Notes: generated by a model from the sequence alone, not told the origin. Positions 27,828 to 35,593 are shown, counted from the stretch's first letter. The stretch: 64,000 nucleotides of DNA from Pseudomonas koreensis (GCF_025447595.1 NZ_JAOEJU010000011.1:1-64000); one strand, 5' to 3'. A program made the numbers and translations.

Positions 27828-30800
27828 ATTTCACCGACCTCTTTCTTCGCCGCCCGGTGCTGGCCGTGGTGGTCAGCACGCTGATCCTGCTGTTCGGGGT
27901 GCGCGCGCTGATGAACCTGCCGATCCGCCAGTACCCGATGCTGGAAACGTCGACCATCACGGTCACGACCCAGTATCCCGGCGCCTCTTCGGAACTGATG
28001 CAAGGCTTCGTCACGCAACCGATCAGCCAGGCCGTGGCCTCGGTTGAAGGCATCGACTATCTGTCGTCGACCTCGACCCAGGGCCGCAGCCAGGTGACGA
28101 TCCGCATGGCACTGAACAGTGACTCCATCGCGGCGCTGACCGAGGTCATGGCCAAGGTCAACCAGATCAAATATCGCTTGCCGAAGGACGCTTACGACCC
28201 GGTGGTGGAGCGTACTTCCGGTGGCTTTACCAGCGTGGCCTACGTCGCGTTCGCCAGTTCCAACCTGACCATTCCGGAGATGTCGGACTACATCTCCCGC
28301 GTCGTCGAACCGATGTTCGCCGGCATCGAAGGCGTGGCCAAGATCAACATCATGGGCGAGCAGAAACTGTCCATGCGCCTGTGGCTCGATCCGCAGCGTC
28401 TGGCCGGTTACGGCATGACCGGGCAGGACGTGTCGGCGGCCATCGAGGGCAACAACTTCCAGGCGGCTCCCGGTCAGGTCAAAGGCCTGTACGTGGTCAG
28501 CAACCTGCGGGTCAACACCGACCTGAACAGCGTCGAAGATTTCCGCGACATGGTGCTGCGCAACGACAACGGCCACATCATCCGTGTGCGAGACGTCGGC
28601 ACTGTAGAACTGAACGCTGCCTCCACCGACACCAGTGGTGCGATGAGCGATGTGCCGGCGCTGTTCCTCGGTCTGGACGCGGCGCCGACAGGCAACCCGC
28701 TGGTGATCGTGAAGCGTGTGCGCGAATTGCTGCCGCAGATCCAGGAAACCCTGCCACCGGGCGTGACCGTACAGATCCCGTTCGAAGTGGCGCACTTCAT
28801 TCAGTCGTCGATCGACGAGGTGAGCTACACCCTGCTCGAAGCGCTGGTAATCGTGGTGCTGGTGATTTACCTGTGCCTGGGTACGTTCCGCACCGTGCTG
28901 ATTCCGCTGGTGACGATCCCGCTGTCGATGCTCGGCGCGGCGATTCTGATGCAGATGTTCGGTTTCAGCCTCAACCTGCTGACACTGCTCGCCATGGTGC
29001 TCGCCATCGGGCTGGTGGTGGACGACGCCATCGTCGTGGTGGAAAACGTTCACCGTCACATCGAAGAGGGCAAGACGCCGTTCGACGCCGCACTGATCGG
29101 CGCCCGTGAAGTGGCCGGGCCGGTGGTAGCGATGACCTTCACCCTGGCAGCTGTGTACGCGCCGATCGGTTTGATGGGTGGCCTCACTGGCACGCTGTTC
29201 AAGGAGTTCGCACTGACCCTGGCCGGTGCCGTGGTGATTTCCGGCATCGTCGCACTGACCCTGTCGCCGATCATGAGTACCCGTCTGCTGGACGCGAAAA
29301 CCAGCGAAGGCTTCATGGCCGTCAAGGCCGACCGTTTCTTCCAGTACCTGTCCCGTCGTTACGGCGCGCTGCTCGGTGGTTCGCTGTCCCGTCGCTGGAT
29401 CAGCCTGAGCGTGGCGCTGGTGATCTTCTTCAGCCTGCCGTTCCTCTATCGCTCGGCGCAGACCGAACTGGCGCCGCTGGAAGACCAGAACATCCTGCTG
29501 ACCGCGATCAAGGCGCCGCAGCACGCCAACCTGAATTACCTCGAGGCCTACGCCCACGAGCTGTACAAGACCTTCAACGAAATTCCCGAGGGCTACAGCA
29601 ACTGGGTGGCGAACGGTTCCGACGGCCTGTCCAACAGCGTCGGCGGGATCAACCTGGTGGACTGGGAAAAACGCGGCCGCGATGCCAACACCATCCAGCC
29701 CGACTTGCAGGCGCGGGTGAACCAGATCGAAGGCACGAGCATTTTCGTGTTCCAGATGCCGCCGTTGCCGGGTTCCACCGGTGGTCTGCCGGTGCAGATG
29801 GTGATCCGCAGCGATCAGGAATACCTGGCGCTGTACAACGTGATGGATCAGCTCAAGCAGGCGGCGCAAGCCAGCGGTCTGTTCGCGGTGGTCGACAGTG
29901 ATCTGGACTTCAACAACCCGGTGGTGGAAATCCAGGTCGACCGGGCCAAGGCCAACGCCCTGGGCATCCGCATGCAGGACATCGGCGAGACGCTGAACAG
30001 CCTGATCGGCGAGAAGTACGTCAACCGGTTCTCGTTCCACGGCCGCTCCTACGACGTGATTCCGCAGTCGGTGTCGGCGGATCGCCTGACCCCGGAAACC
30101 CTGAAGCTGTATTACGTGAAGGACCAGAAGGGCAATCCGGTGCCGCTGTCGACACTGGCCACCCTCAGCGTCAAGGTCGAGCCGAATCGCCTGACCCAGT
30201 TCAACCAGCAGAACTCTGCCACGTTCCAGGCCATCCCGGCGCCGGGCGTGACCCTGGGCGATGCCGTGGGCTTCCTGCAAAAACAATCGGAAGGTTTCCC
30301 GGCCGGCTTCAGTTTCGACTGGCAGTCCGACGCCCGCCAATACGTGCAGGAAGGCAACAGCCTGGCGTTCACCTTCGGCCTGGCCCTGGTGATCATCTAC
30401 CTGGTGCTGAGCGTGCAATACGAGAGCTTCCGCGACCCGTTCATCATCCTGATCAGCGTGCCGTTGTCGATCTGCGGGGCCCTGGTGCCGCTGGCGCTGG
30501 GCATGACTTCGATGAACATCTACACCCAGATCGGCCTGATCACGCTGATCGGTCTGATCAGTAAGCACGGGATCCTGATGGTCGCGTTCGCCAACGAGTT
30601 GCAGCGCCAGCAAGGCATGGACCGCGTGCAAGCGATCCAGCACGCCGCGCAGGTGCGTCTGCGGCCGATCCTGATGACCACCGCTGCCATGGTGGTCGGC
30701 CTCGCGCCGCTGTTGTTCGCCAGCGGTGCCGGCGCCAACAGCCGCTTCGGCCTGGGCCTGGTGATTGTGGTGGGGATGCTGATCGGCACCTTGTTCACCC

Positions 30801-30901
30801 TGTTCATTCTGCCGTCGGTGTACACGCTGCTCAGTTCGATCAAGCAACCGAGCCACGCACCCGAAGCCGAACCGGCCGGTGTGCCGCAACCCATCCTGTG
30901 A
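27824..30901 (+). CDS. RND efflux permease (HAE1 / AcrB type)
   Basis: A 1025-residue inner-membrane proton-drug antiporter. It begins NFTDLFLRRPVLAVVVSTLI. The TM4 proton-relay sequence is LAIGLVVDDAIVVVENVHRH with the paired aspartates. Two large periplasmic loops follow TM1 and TM7. The length and twelve membrane segments match the family. It is coupled to the adaptor by a 4-nt overlap and followed 9 nt later by the outer-membrane factor. Substrates cannot be predicted. Confidence 0.95.
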   Translation: MNFTDLFLRRPVLAVVVSTLILLFGVRALMNLPIRQYPMLETSTITVTTQYPGASSELMQGFVTQPISQAVASVEGIDYLSSTSTQGRSQVTIRMALNSDSIAALTEVMAKVNQIKYRLPKDAYDPVVERTSGGFTSVAYVAFASSNLTIPEMSDYISRVVEPMFAGIEGVAKINIMGEQKLSMRLWLDPQRLAGYGMTGQDVSAAIEGNNFQAAPGQVKGLYVVSNLRVNTDLNSVEDFRDMVLRNDNGHIIRVRDVGTVELNAASTDTSGAMSDVPALFLGLDAAPTGNPLVIVKRVRELLPQIQETLPPGVTVQIPFEVAHFIQSSIDEVSYTLLEALVIVVLVIYLCLGTFRTVLIPLVTIPLSMLGAAILMQMFGFSLNLLTLLAMVLAIGLVVDDAIVVVENVHRHIEEGKTPFDAALIGAREVAGPVVAMTFTLAAVYAPIGLMGGLTGTLFKEFALTLAGAVVISGIVALTLSPIMSTRLLDAKTSEGFMAVKADRFFQYLSRRYGALLGGSLSRRWISLSVALVIFFSLPFLYRSAQTELAPLEDQNILLTAIKAPQHANLNYLEAYAHELYKTFNEIPEGYSNWVANGSDGLSNSVGGINLVDWEKRGRDANTIQPDLQARVNQIEGTSIFVFQMPPLPGSTGGLPVQMVIRSDQEYLALYNVMDQLKQAAQASGLFAVVDSDLDFNNPVVEIQVDRAKANALGIRMQDIGETLNSLIGEKYVNRFSFHGRSYDVIPQSVSADRLTPETLKLYYVKDQKGNPVPLSTLATLSVKVEPNRLTQFNQQNSATFQAIPAPGVTLGDAVGFLQKQSEGFPAGFSFDWQSDARQYVQEGNSLAFTFGLALVIIYLVLSVQYESFRDPFIILISVPLSICGALVPLALGMTSMNIYTQIGLITLIGLISKHGILMVAFANELQRQQGMDRVQAIQHAAQVRLRPILMTTAAMVVGLAPLLFASGAGANSRFGLGLVIVVGMLIGTLFTLFILPSVYTLLSSIKQPSHAPEAEPAGVPQPIL

Positions 30902-30910
30902 GGACGTGAC

Positions 30911-32362
30911 ATGCATTCGATTACACGTTTGATGCTGGCGCCGCTGGCGGCGTCCATCCTGTTGGCGGCCGGTTGTGTGAACTACGCCGGGATCGATCAT
31001 CAAGGCAAATTGCTGGCGGTCGGCGATGCGCCGTCCGACAGCCTGAAAGACAAATTGCCGCCGGCTCAATGGCCGCGTTCGGACTGGTGGACGTCGCTGG
31101 GTGATCCACGTCTGGGCGCGCTGATCGAAGAGGCGTATGCCAGCAATCCGGATTTGCAGGAAGTCGCTGCCCGGGTGGCCAAGGCCAACGCTTTTCTCGA
31201 CCTGCGTGACGCCGAGCGTTATCCCGAAATGGACGCGTCGGCGGGTGTCACTCGCGGTCGGCTGTCGCGCTTCGAGGACTACAGCGGCGAGGGACACAAG
31301 TACTTCACCGCACGCAATCTGGCGGTGAATTTTAGCTACACCTTCGACCTCTGGGGTGGCCAGCGTGCCGCCTGGGAATCGGCGCTCAACAGCGCACGAG
31401 CCGCGGAAGTCGACCTGCAATCGTCGCGGCTGATTCTCGCGGTCAACGTGGTCAAGGCTTACAACCAGTTGGCGTATGCGTGGCGGGTCTCGGAGCTCAA
31501 TCAACGGGATCTGGAACGCCTGAGCAAACTGGTGGACCTGACGGATTCACGTTACGGCTCGGGCCTCGACAACCTGTCGCAACTCAAGCAGGTGGAGAGC
31601 CTCAAGGCGCGTTCGGAATCGACCCTGATCGGCGCCAACGACGACATCGAAATTGCTCGTCTTCAACTGTCGGCGCTGATCGGCAAGGGCGTCGACCGTG
31701 CGCACACCCTTGAGCGACCATCGAATCTGCAAGCCAGTGTGGTGGCTTTGCCGGCGCAGTTGCCGGCTCAACTATTGGGCCGTCGTCCGGACATCGTCGC
31801 CGCACGTTGGCGCGTGGAGGCCGAGACTAAAAACGTCGAGGCGGTGAAAACAACGTTCTACCCGAACATCAATCTGGTGGCAGCGGCGGGTTCGCATGCG
31901 CTGACCGGCGATGCGCTGTTCGCCGGGGTCAGCAAGTTCTGGAACGTGGCGCCGACGGTGTCGCTGCCGATCTTCGATGCGGGACGTCTGCGCTCGGATC
32001 TGAAGGCCGGCAATGCCGAACTCGACAGCTCGATCGCGCAGTACAACCGGGTGCTGAATTCGGCCCTGCACGAAGTGGCGATTTCGGTGACTCAACTGCG
32101 TTCTTTCGAGCAGCAAATCGTCGTGCAGCGCGATGCCTGTTCGATCGCGCAGTCGTCTTACGATCTGTCGCAGTCGCGCTACAAGGCCGGGGAGGACACG
32201 TTCCTCGATGCGCTGAACATCGAGCAACAATTGATTCAGGATGAAATGCGTCTGGCCTTCCTCAACAGCAAGCACATCGACAGCTCGGTTTCGTTGATGG
32301 CGGCGCTGGGCGGCGGGTTCCAGGCGCCCGCGCTGGAGACAGCGCAGAGCAGCGATTTGTAG
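30911..32362 (+). CDS. outer membrane factor lipoprotein (OprM/NodT family)
   Basis: The 483-residue TolC-like channel of the tripartite pump. The lipobox is LLAAGC with Cys22 as the lipidation site. The family sequences are WWTSLGDPRLGALIEEAY, YTFDLWGGQRAAWES and LGRRPDIVAARWRVEAE. GGAGGA-like pairing is weak (GTGAGGACGTGAC), but the spacing to the permease stop supports this start. It completes the adaptor-permease-channel operon. Confidence 0.93.
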   Translation: MHSITRLMLAPLAASILLAAGCVNYAGIDHQGKLLAVGDAPSDSLKDKLPPAQWPRSDWWTSLGDPRLGALIEEAYASNPDLQEVAARVAKANAFLDLRDAERYPEMDASAGVTRGRLSRFEDYSGEGHKYFTARNLAVNFSYTFDLWGGQRAAWESALNSARAAEVDLQSSRLILAVNVVKAYNQLAYAWRVSELNQRDLERLSKLVDLTDSRYGSGLDNLSQLKQVESLKARSESTLIGANDDIEIARLQLSALIGKGVDRAHTLERPSNLQASVVALPAQLPAQLLGRRPDIVAARWRVEAETKNVEAVKTTFYPNINLVAAAGSHALTGDALFAGVSKFWNVAPTVSLPIFDAGRLRSDLKAGNAELDSSIAQYNRVLNSALHEVAISVTQLRSFEQQIVVQRDACSIAQSSYDLSQSRYKAGEDTFLDALNIEQQLIQDEMRLAFLNSKHIDSSVSLMAALGGGFQAPALETAQSSDL

Positions 32363-32375
32363 TGTTTTCCGGGAC

Positions 32376-32392
32376 GCCGCCCTCGGGGCGGC
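32376..32392 (+). terminator. GC hairpin after the efflux operon
   Basis: Perfect 7-bp stem GCCGCCC / GGGCGGC with a TCG loop, 14 nt after the channel gene. It lacks a U-tract, so termination would be partial. Confidence 0.4.
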
Positions 32393-32411
32393 TGTCGCGG
32401 GGAAAAAGCAT

Positions 32412-32452
32412 CTTGTGTATAGTCTTACTGTTCTCGTATAGACGAATACAAG
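32412..32452 (+). promoter_or_regulatory. ArsR promoter with an overlapping dyad
   Basis: TTGTGT (32413-32418), an 18-nt spacer and TATAGA (32437-32442) form a plausible promoter for the ArsR gene. It is embedded in an imperfect dyad: CTTGT 32412-32416 / ACAAG 32448-32452 and GTCT 32422-32425 / AGAC 32440-32443. This fits ArsR autoregulation. The dyad differs from the 18-bp operator of the other four promoters. Confidence 0.45.
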
Positions 32453-32491
32453 CCGGATTTTTCCCGCCTATATCATCAAGGGTACCTACCT

Positions 32492-32857
32492 ATGAACGTC
32501 CCGAATCATCCCAATCAGGATCAGATCCTTCTGGAAAATGTGCTGAACGCATTGGGAAGCCCGCTACGCCTGACCGTGTTGAAAGTGTTGTCCGATGGCC
32601 AGGAACATCCATGCGGCCGGATCCTCAAGGGTGCATCGAAGTCGACCATGACCCACCACTGGCGGGTGCTGCGCGACAGCGGTCTGATTTGGCAGCGCCC
32701 TTACGGTCGGGAAAACCTGCTGTCCCTGCGTCGTGAAGACATGGACATGCGTTTTCCGGGATTGCTCGACTCGTTGCTGTCGGCGGTCAAGACCGATGAA
32801 CAGACCATCAGCGTCATCAGCAAACACGAAGTGACCGAAGAAAACGGAGCCGAGTGA
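32492..32857 (+). CDS. ArsR-family winged-helix transcriptional regulator
   Basis: A 121-residue regulator. The core is LNALGSPLRLTVLKVLSDG followed by the recognition helix SKSTMTHHWRVLRDSGL and the wing RPYGRENLLSLR. It lacks the CxC metal-binding motif of ArsR/SmtB sensors and has a single cysteine (HPCGR), so it probably senses something other than a thiophilic metal. It stands between the efflux operon and the chorismate-lyase homologue, and about 74 nt separate it from the latter. It may control both. It is one candidate for binding the shared palindrome, though its own promoter carries a different dyad. Confidence 0.88.
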   Translation: MNVPNHPNQDQILLENVLNALGSPLRLTVLKVLSDGQEHPCGRILKGASKSTMTHHWRVLRDSGLIWQRPYGRENLLSLRREDMDMRFPGLLDSLLSAVKTDEQTISVISKHEVTEENGAE

Positions 32858-32931
32858 CAGACACCGCCGGTGAAGGGTTGGCCTTCCACGGCAACCAACA
32901 ATTCACCATCACCAGGAAGGTGTGAGCGGGT

Positions 32932-33489
32932 ATGGATACAAGTCATTACTGGTCATCGCGACCGCTGTCGGAATTGACCGGCTCCGAGCATCACTGGCTG
33001 TTTTTGCCCGGGGCACTGACCCCACGCCTGAAAGCCATGGGCGATTATTCAATCGAAGTCGTCGAGCAGTCCCATGGCCCGCTCAATCCTGAAGAAGCGC
33101 AAGCGCTGAACGTTCCGCCGGCCACCCTCGGCTGGGTGCGCGAAGTGGTGATGAAGCTTGATGGCGAGGCCTGCGTCACCGCGCGCAGCCTGACCAGCGT
33201 GCCGGCGCTGAATGGTGACTGGGCGGATCTGAACGGCTATGGCCGTCGACCGCTGGCCGAGATTCTCTACACCTCGGAGCAGACCTTGCGCGAGCCTTTC
33301 CAGTGCGCCTTGCTGTCCCCCGGCGCACCGCTGGCGGCGCTGTCCTATCGCTTCGCGCCACAGGCCAAACGTCTGTTGGCCCGGCGTTCGCGTTTCACCC
33401 GCAATGGTTCGGCGCTGCTGGTCAGCGAGTGCTTTCTGCCGGCGTTCTGGGCTCGGGTCGAGTACGCTCAGGCGCTCAAGTCGGCCTGA
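32932..33489 (+). CDS. chorismate lyase (UbiC) family protein
   Basis: A 185-residue homologue of chorismate lyase, which removes pyruvate from chorismate to give 4-hydroxybenzoate. It lines up with E. coli UbiC over LGWVREVVMKLDGEACVTAR (UbiC WLREILLCADGEPWLAGR), ILYTSEQTLREPFQ and the C-terminal LLVSECFLP (UbiC LLLTELFLP). The usual ubiA neighbour is missing, so this is likely a paralogue serving the local pathway instead of ubiquinone. Related folds can make 3-hydroxybenzoate or only bind aromatic acids, so the product is uncertain. A strong terminator follows. Confidence 0.78.
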   Translation: MDTSHYWSSRPLSELTGSEHHWLFLPGALTPRLKAMGDYSIEVVEQSHGPLNPEEAQALNVPPATLGWVREVVMKLDGEACVTARSLTSVPALNGDWADLNGYGRRPLAEILYTSEQTLREPFQCALLSPGAPLAALSYRFAPQAKRLLARRSRFTRNGSALLVSECFLPAFWARVEYAQALKSA

Positions 33490-33490
33490 C

Positions 33491-33530
33491 AAAAAAACCT
33501 GCGGGAGTGAAATCCCGCAGGTTTTTTTGC
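33491..33530. terminator. bidirectional rho-independent terminator
   Basis: Stem AAAAAAACCTGCGGGA / TCCCGCAGGTTTTTTT with a 6-nt loop. U-tracts occur in both orientations, so it can serve the chorismate-lyase homologue and the convergent HTH gene. Confidence 0.92.
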
Positions 33531-33537
33531 CGTTTTT

Positions 33538-33813
33538 TCAGAGCCGGATAACCGCTTCGATCTGCTTGATGGCCGGCGTCAGCGCTTGCGCCAGTTGCTC
33601 GGCTTTCGAGGTCGGGCGCATGGTTCGCGACGAGCGCAGAAACAACGGATCATCGAACCGCTTGCGCAGCCGTGCCAGCGATCCGCTGATGGCGGGTTGT
33701 TTGACGTGCAGGCGCTCGGCCGTGCGTGACACGCTGCGTTCGCGGAACAGCACCAGGAAAATGATGATCAGGTTCAGGTCGATATCCGCGAAGTTGTCTT
33801 CATTGAATAGCAT
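33538..33813 (-). CDS. HTH-only LysR-type protein (no effector domain)
   Basis: A 91-residue protein consisting of a normal LysR DNA-binding domain (SVSRTAERLHVKQPAISGSL and ARLRKRFDDPLFLRS) and the start of the linker helix (AEQLAQALTPAIKQIEAVIRL). It then stops 10 nt before a terminator. No substrate-binding domain or remnant is visible after the stop, because the terminator and the UbiC-like gene follow. It could be a decayed regulator or a functional small DNA-binding protein. AGGGA precedes the ATG. It lies 59 nt after the flavin reductase gene and may share its transcript. Confidence 0.7.
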   Translation of the reverse strand: MLFNEDNFADIDLNLIIIFLVLFRERSVSRTAERLHVKQPAISGSLARLRKRFDDPLFLRSSRTMRPTSKAEQLAQALTPAIKQIEAVIRL

Positions 33814-33872
33814 GGTTACATCCCTGTCATGACCCGCCGGCCGGCTTCAGCCGAGGGCGGCGGGTGTCTGGA

Positions 33873-34382
33873 TCACTGCTCGGGTGCCAGGCGCAGTTCG
33901 TCGTTCAGACGGTAGTAACTGCGGTTGAAATAGACCAGGCCTTCCGTGGCCTCGCTGTGTTGCTGCAGTTCGAGGATTTCACAATAGAAGATGCTGTGGG
34001 TGCCGACCTCGTCGACCTTGCTGACCCGGCAATCGAGGCTCACCAGCGCCTCTTCGATCACCGGCGAACCGGTCTTGAGGGTCTGGCAATTCACGCTGGA
34101 AAAACGCTCCTGCATGCTCAACTGCCGATTGGCAAATGCACCTGATGTCGACTGGTGATCGCCGGTCAGGACGTTCACGCACAGCACGCCATTGGTCTTG
34201 AAATGCTCGTGATTGGACGAAGAGCGATTGACGCACACCAGCAGCGTCGGCGGTGAATCCGTCACGCTGCAAACCGCCGATGCGGTAAAGCCGAAACGCC
34301 CCGCAGGGCCATCGGTCGTGACGATGGTGACGGCACTCCCCAGCATCGCCATTGCATTACGAAACTCCGTTGAATCAACCAT
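33873..34382 (-). CDS. flavin reductase (HpaC/RutF-like FMN reductase)
   Basis: A 169-residue NAD(P)H:flavin oxidoreductase of the split-barrel FMN-binding family, which supplies free reduced flavin to two-component monooxygenases. Family sequences are FRNAMAMLGSAVTIVTTDGP, GFTASAVCSVTDSPPTLLVC, NVLTGDHQ and a C-terminal YFNRSYYRL. The start follows GAGGTGA. Its promoter carries the same 18-bp operator as the LLM monooxygenase and the acyl-CoA-dehydrogenase-like enzyme. That makes it their likely reductase partner although it is 8-10 kb away. Confidence 0.9.
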   Translation of the reverse strand: MVDSTEFRNAMAMLGSAVTIVTTDGPAGRFGFTASAVCSVTDSPPTLLVCVNRSSSNHEHFKTNGVLCVNVLTGDHQSTSGAFANRQLSMQERFSSVNCQTLKTGSPVIEEALVSLDCRVSKVDEVGTHSIFYCEILELQQHSEATEGLVYFNRSYYRLNDELRLAPEQ

Positions 34383-34487
34383 CGCGTCACCTCATTCCAT
34401 GTAGGTTTAATGGAGCCGATCCGTTCTTCCTTGTCCGTTGTCGTTGTGCGAAAACGGGTATCGGGCAACACGTTCGCTCTGGCGATA

Positions 34488-34514
34488 TAGTACGTATGTA
34501 TACGTACCTTGCAA
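34488..34514 (-). promoter_or_regulatory. operator palindrome copy 4 in the flavin reductase promoter
   Basis: GTACGTATGTATACGTAC at 34490-34507. On the minus strand it sits between TTGCAA (34509-34514) and TACTAT (around 34487-34492), with a 16-nt spacer, about 107 nt before the flavin reductase start. It lies beyond the 3' end of the MerR gene, so it is not the MerR promoter. Confidence 0.68.
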
Positions 34515-34528
34515 GCTATTCCTTGTGC

Positions 34529-34912
34529 TTATTTTGCGGTCGATACGCTCGACAGGCATTGCTGTTGCGCGTGTTCAAGACTGGCCTCCAGCGCACTCAA
34601 TTCCTCTTTCTGTCGGCTGAGTTTCAGCAGCTGCACCGCGATCTCCTGTTGCTTGTCGGCAATCGCGCGGCGGGCTTTTTCGTAGGGCGTCAATTCCGGT
34701 TGGCCGGCAAAGATCGCCTGCAATTCCCTGAGGCGAAAACCCAGGGCCTGCGCGCATTTGATAAAGCTCAGCAGTTCGACCGTCTGCGGGTCGTAGACCC
34801 GGTATTTGCCCTGGCGCGGGGCCTCGGGCAGCAGGCCGATCGACTCGTAATGGCGGATGGTTTTGATCGTGGTTCCCGAACGCTGTGCGGCCTGGCCGAT
34901 GTACATGTGCAA
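34529..34912 (-). CDS. MerR family transcriptional regulator
   Basis: A 127-residue MerR-type activator. The N-terminal HTH is MYIGQAAQRSGTTIKTIRHY (ATG at 34912 or, two codons later, 34906), followed by ESIGLLPEAPRQGKYRVYD and a dimerisation coiled coil. Only one cysteine (QQQCLSS) is near the C-terminus, unlike the CxnC pair of CueR-type metal sensors, so redox, quinone or organic ligands are more likely. It follows the quinone-oxidoreductase gene on the same strand by 45 nt, probably in one operon. A MerR-type promoter precedes that gene. Confidence 0.9.
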   Translation of the reverse strand: MHMYIGQAAQRSGTTIKTIRHYESIGLLPEAPRQGKYRVYDPQTVELLSFIKCAQALGFRLRELQAIFAGQPELTPYEKARRAIADKQQEIAVQLLKLSRQKEELSALEASLEHAQQQCLSSVSTAK

Positions 34913-34957
34913 ATCCCTTTTCTCCGTCAGCGGGCATGCGCACCAATAGCGGAAAAC

Positions 34958-35536
34958 TCAATGGCGGGCAATCGATCCGGCCTGCTTCAGCCAGGTTTCG
35001 CGCTGATGGTCGCTGGCGCCGAGCACCGGCCCGAAGGTCTGCGTCCGGCGCGGTTCGATCCCGCAGAACGCCAGCGTGGTCTTGCGCACTTCATGCAAGC
35101 CGGGCATGCGGTAGATCCAGCGGTAATACCAGGGTGGGGTGTCCATGGTGACCAGCAGGTGGGCGCTGCGACCGTGCAGGAGTTTGTCGGGAAACGCTTT
35201 GCCCTCGCGGTATTTGAAAGCGAAACCAGGGAGCAGGACCCGGTCGAAAAAACCTTTGAGCAGCGCCGGAATCCCGCCCCACCAGATCGGGTACACCAGC
35301 GTCAGGTGTTCGGCCCAAAGGATGTCGGCCTGGGCCTGGAGCAGATCCGGTTCAAGGGTTTGAACCTGACGGTAACCTTCGCGCAGGATCGGGTCGAAAT
35401 CGAGTTGGCCGAGGGCGATTTCCCGCACTTCGTGCCCGGCTGTGCGGGCCGATTCAGCGTAGCGTCCGGCCAGTGCCGCGCAGAAACTTACGCTGGATGG
35501 ATGGCCGAGAATCAGCAGAATCCGCTTGCCCATCAT
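34958..35536 (-). CDS. NAD(P)H dehydrogenase (quinone), flavodoxin-like fold
   Basis: A 192-residue NQO1/KefF/MdaB-type flavoprotein catalysing two-electron reduction of quinones. The FMN-binding start is RILLILGHPSSVSFCAALA; the active-site region is LTLVYPIWWGGIPALLKGFF plus FDRVLLPGFAFKY. It lies upstream of the MerR gene in the same direction. It likely detoxifies quinones under MerR control. In this island it might handle oxidised aromatic intermediates, which is inference. Confidence 0.9.
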   Translation of the reverse strand: MMGKRILLILGHPSSVSFCAALAGRYAESARTAGHEVREIALGQLDFDPILREGYRQVQTLEPDLLQAQADILWAEHLTLVYPIWWGGIPALLKGFFDRVLLPGFAFKYREGKAFPDKLLHGRSAHLLVTMDTPPWYYRWIYRMPGLHEVRKTTLAFCGIEPRRTQTFGPVLGASDHQRETWLKQAGSIARH

Positions 35537-35562
35537 GACTGCCCCTGAGGAAGAAACCCCAA

Positions 35563-35593
35563 GGGTAAAGTCTGCCCCTCAGGGCAGAGTCAA
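35563..35593 (-). promoter_or_regulatory. MerR-type promoter with elongated spacer and dyad
   Basis: On the minus strand TTGACT (35588-35593) and TTTACC/TTACCC (35563-35569) are separated by 18-19 nt. The spacer contains the dyad AGTCTGCCC / GGGCAGAGT (35569-35590). An over-long spacer with a central dyad is the hallmark of MerR-activated promoters. It overlaps the 3' end of the upstream LysR gene and reads into the quinone reductase-MerR pair. Confidence 0.65.

Noticed and set aside
27623..31504. A 1293-codon open frame on the minus strand
   Set aside because: It is antisense to the whole RND operon, has a His/Gln/Arg-rich composition typical of the complement of high-GC coding DNA, and matches no family.
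32362..32736. Open frame ahead of and overlapping the ArsR gene
   Set aside because: It spans the ArsR promoter and uses a different frame inside a clear ArsR gene.
34490..34507. Palindrome read as the MerR regulator's own operator
   Set aside because: It lies downstream of the MerR gene and upstream of the flavin reductase. The MerR-type promoter with a long spacer is at 35563-35593.
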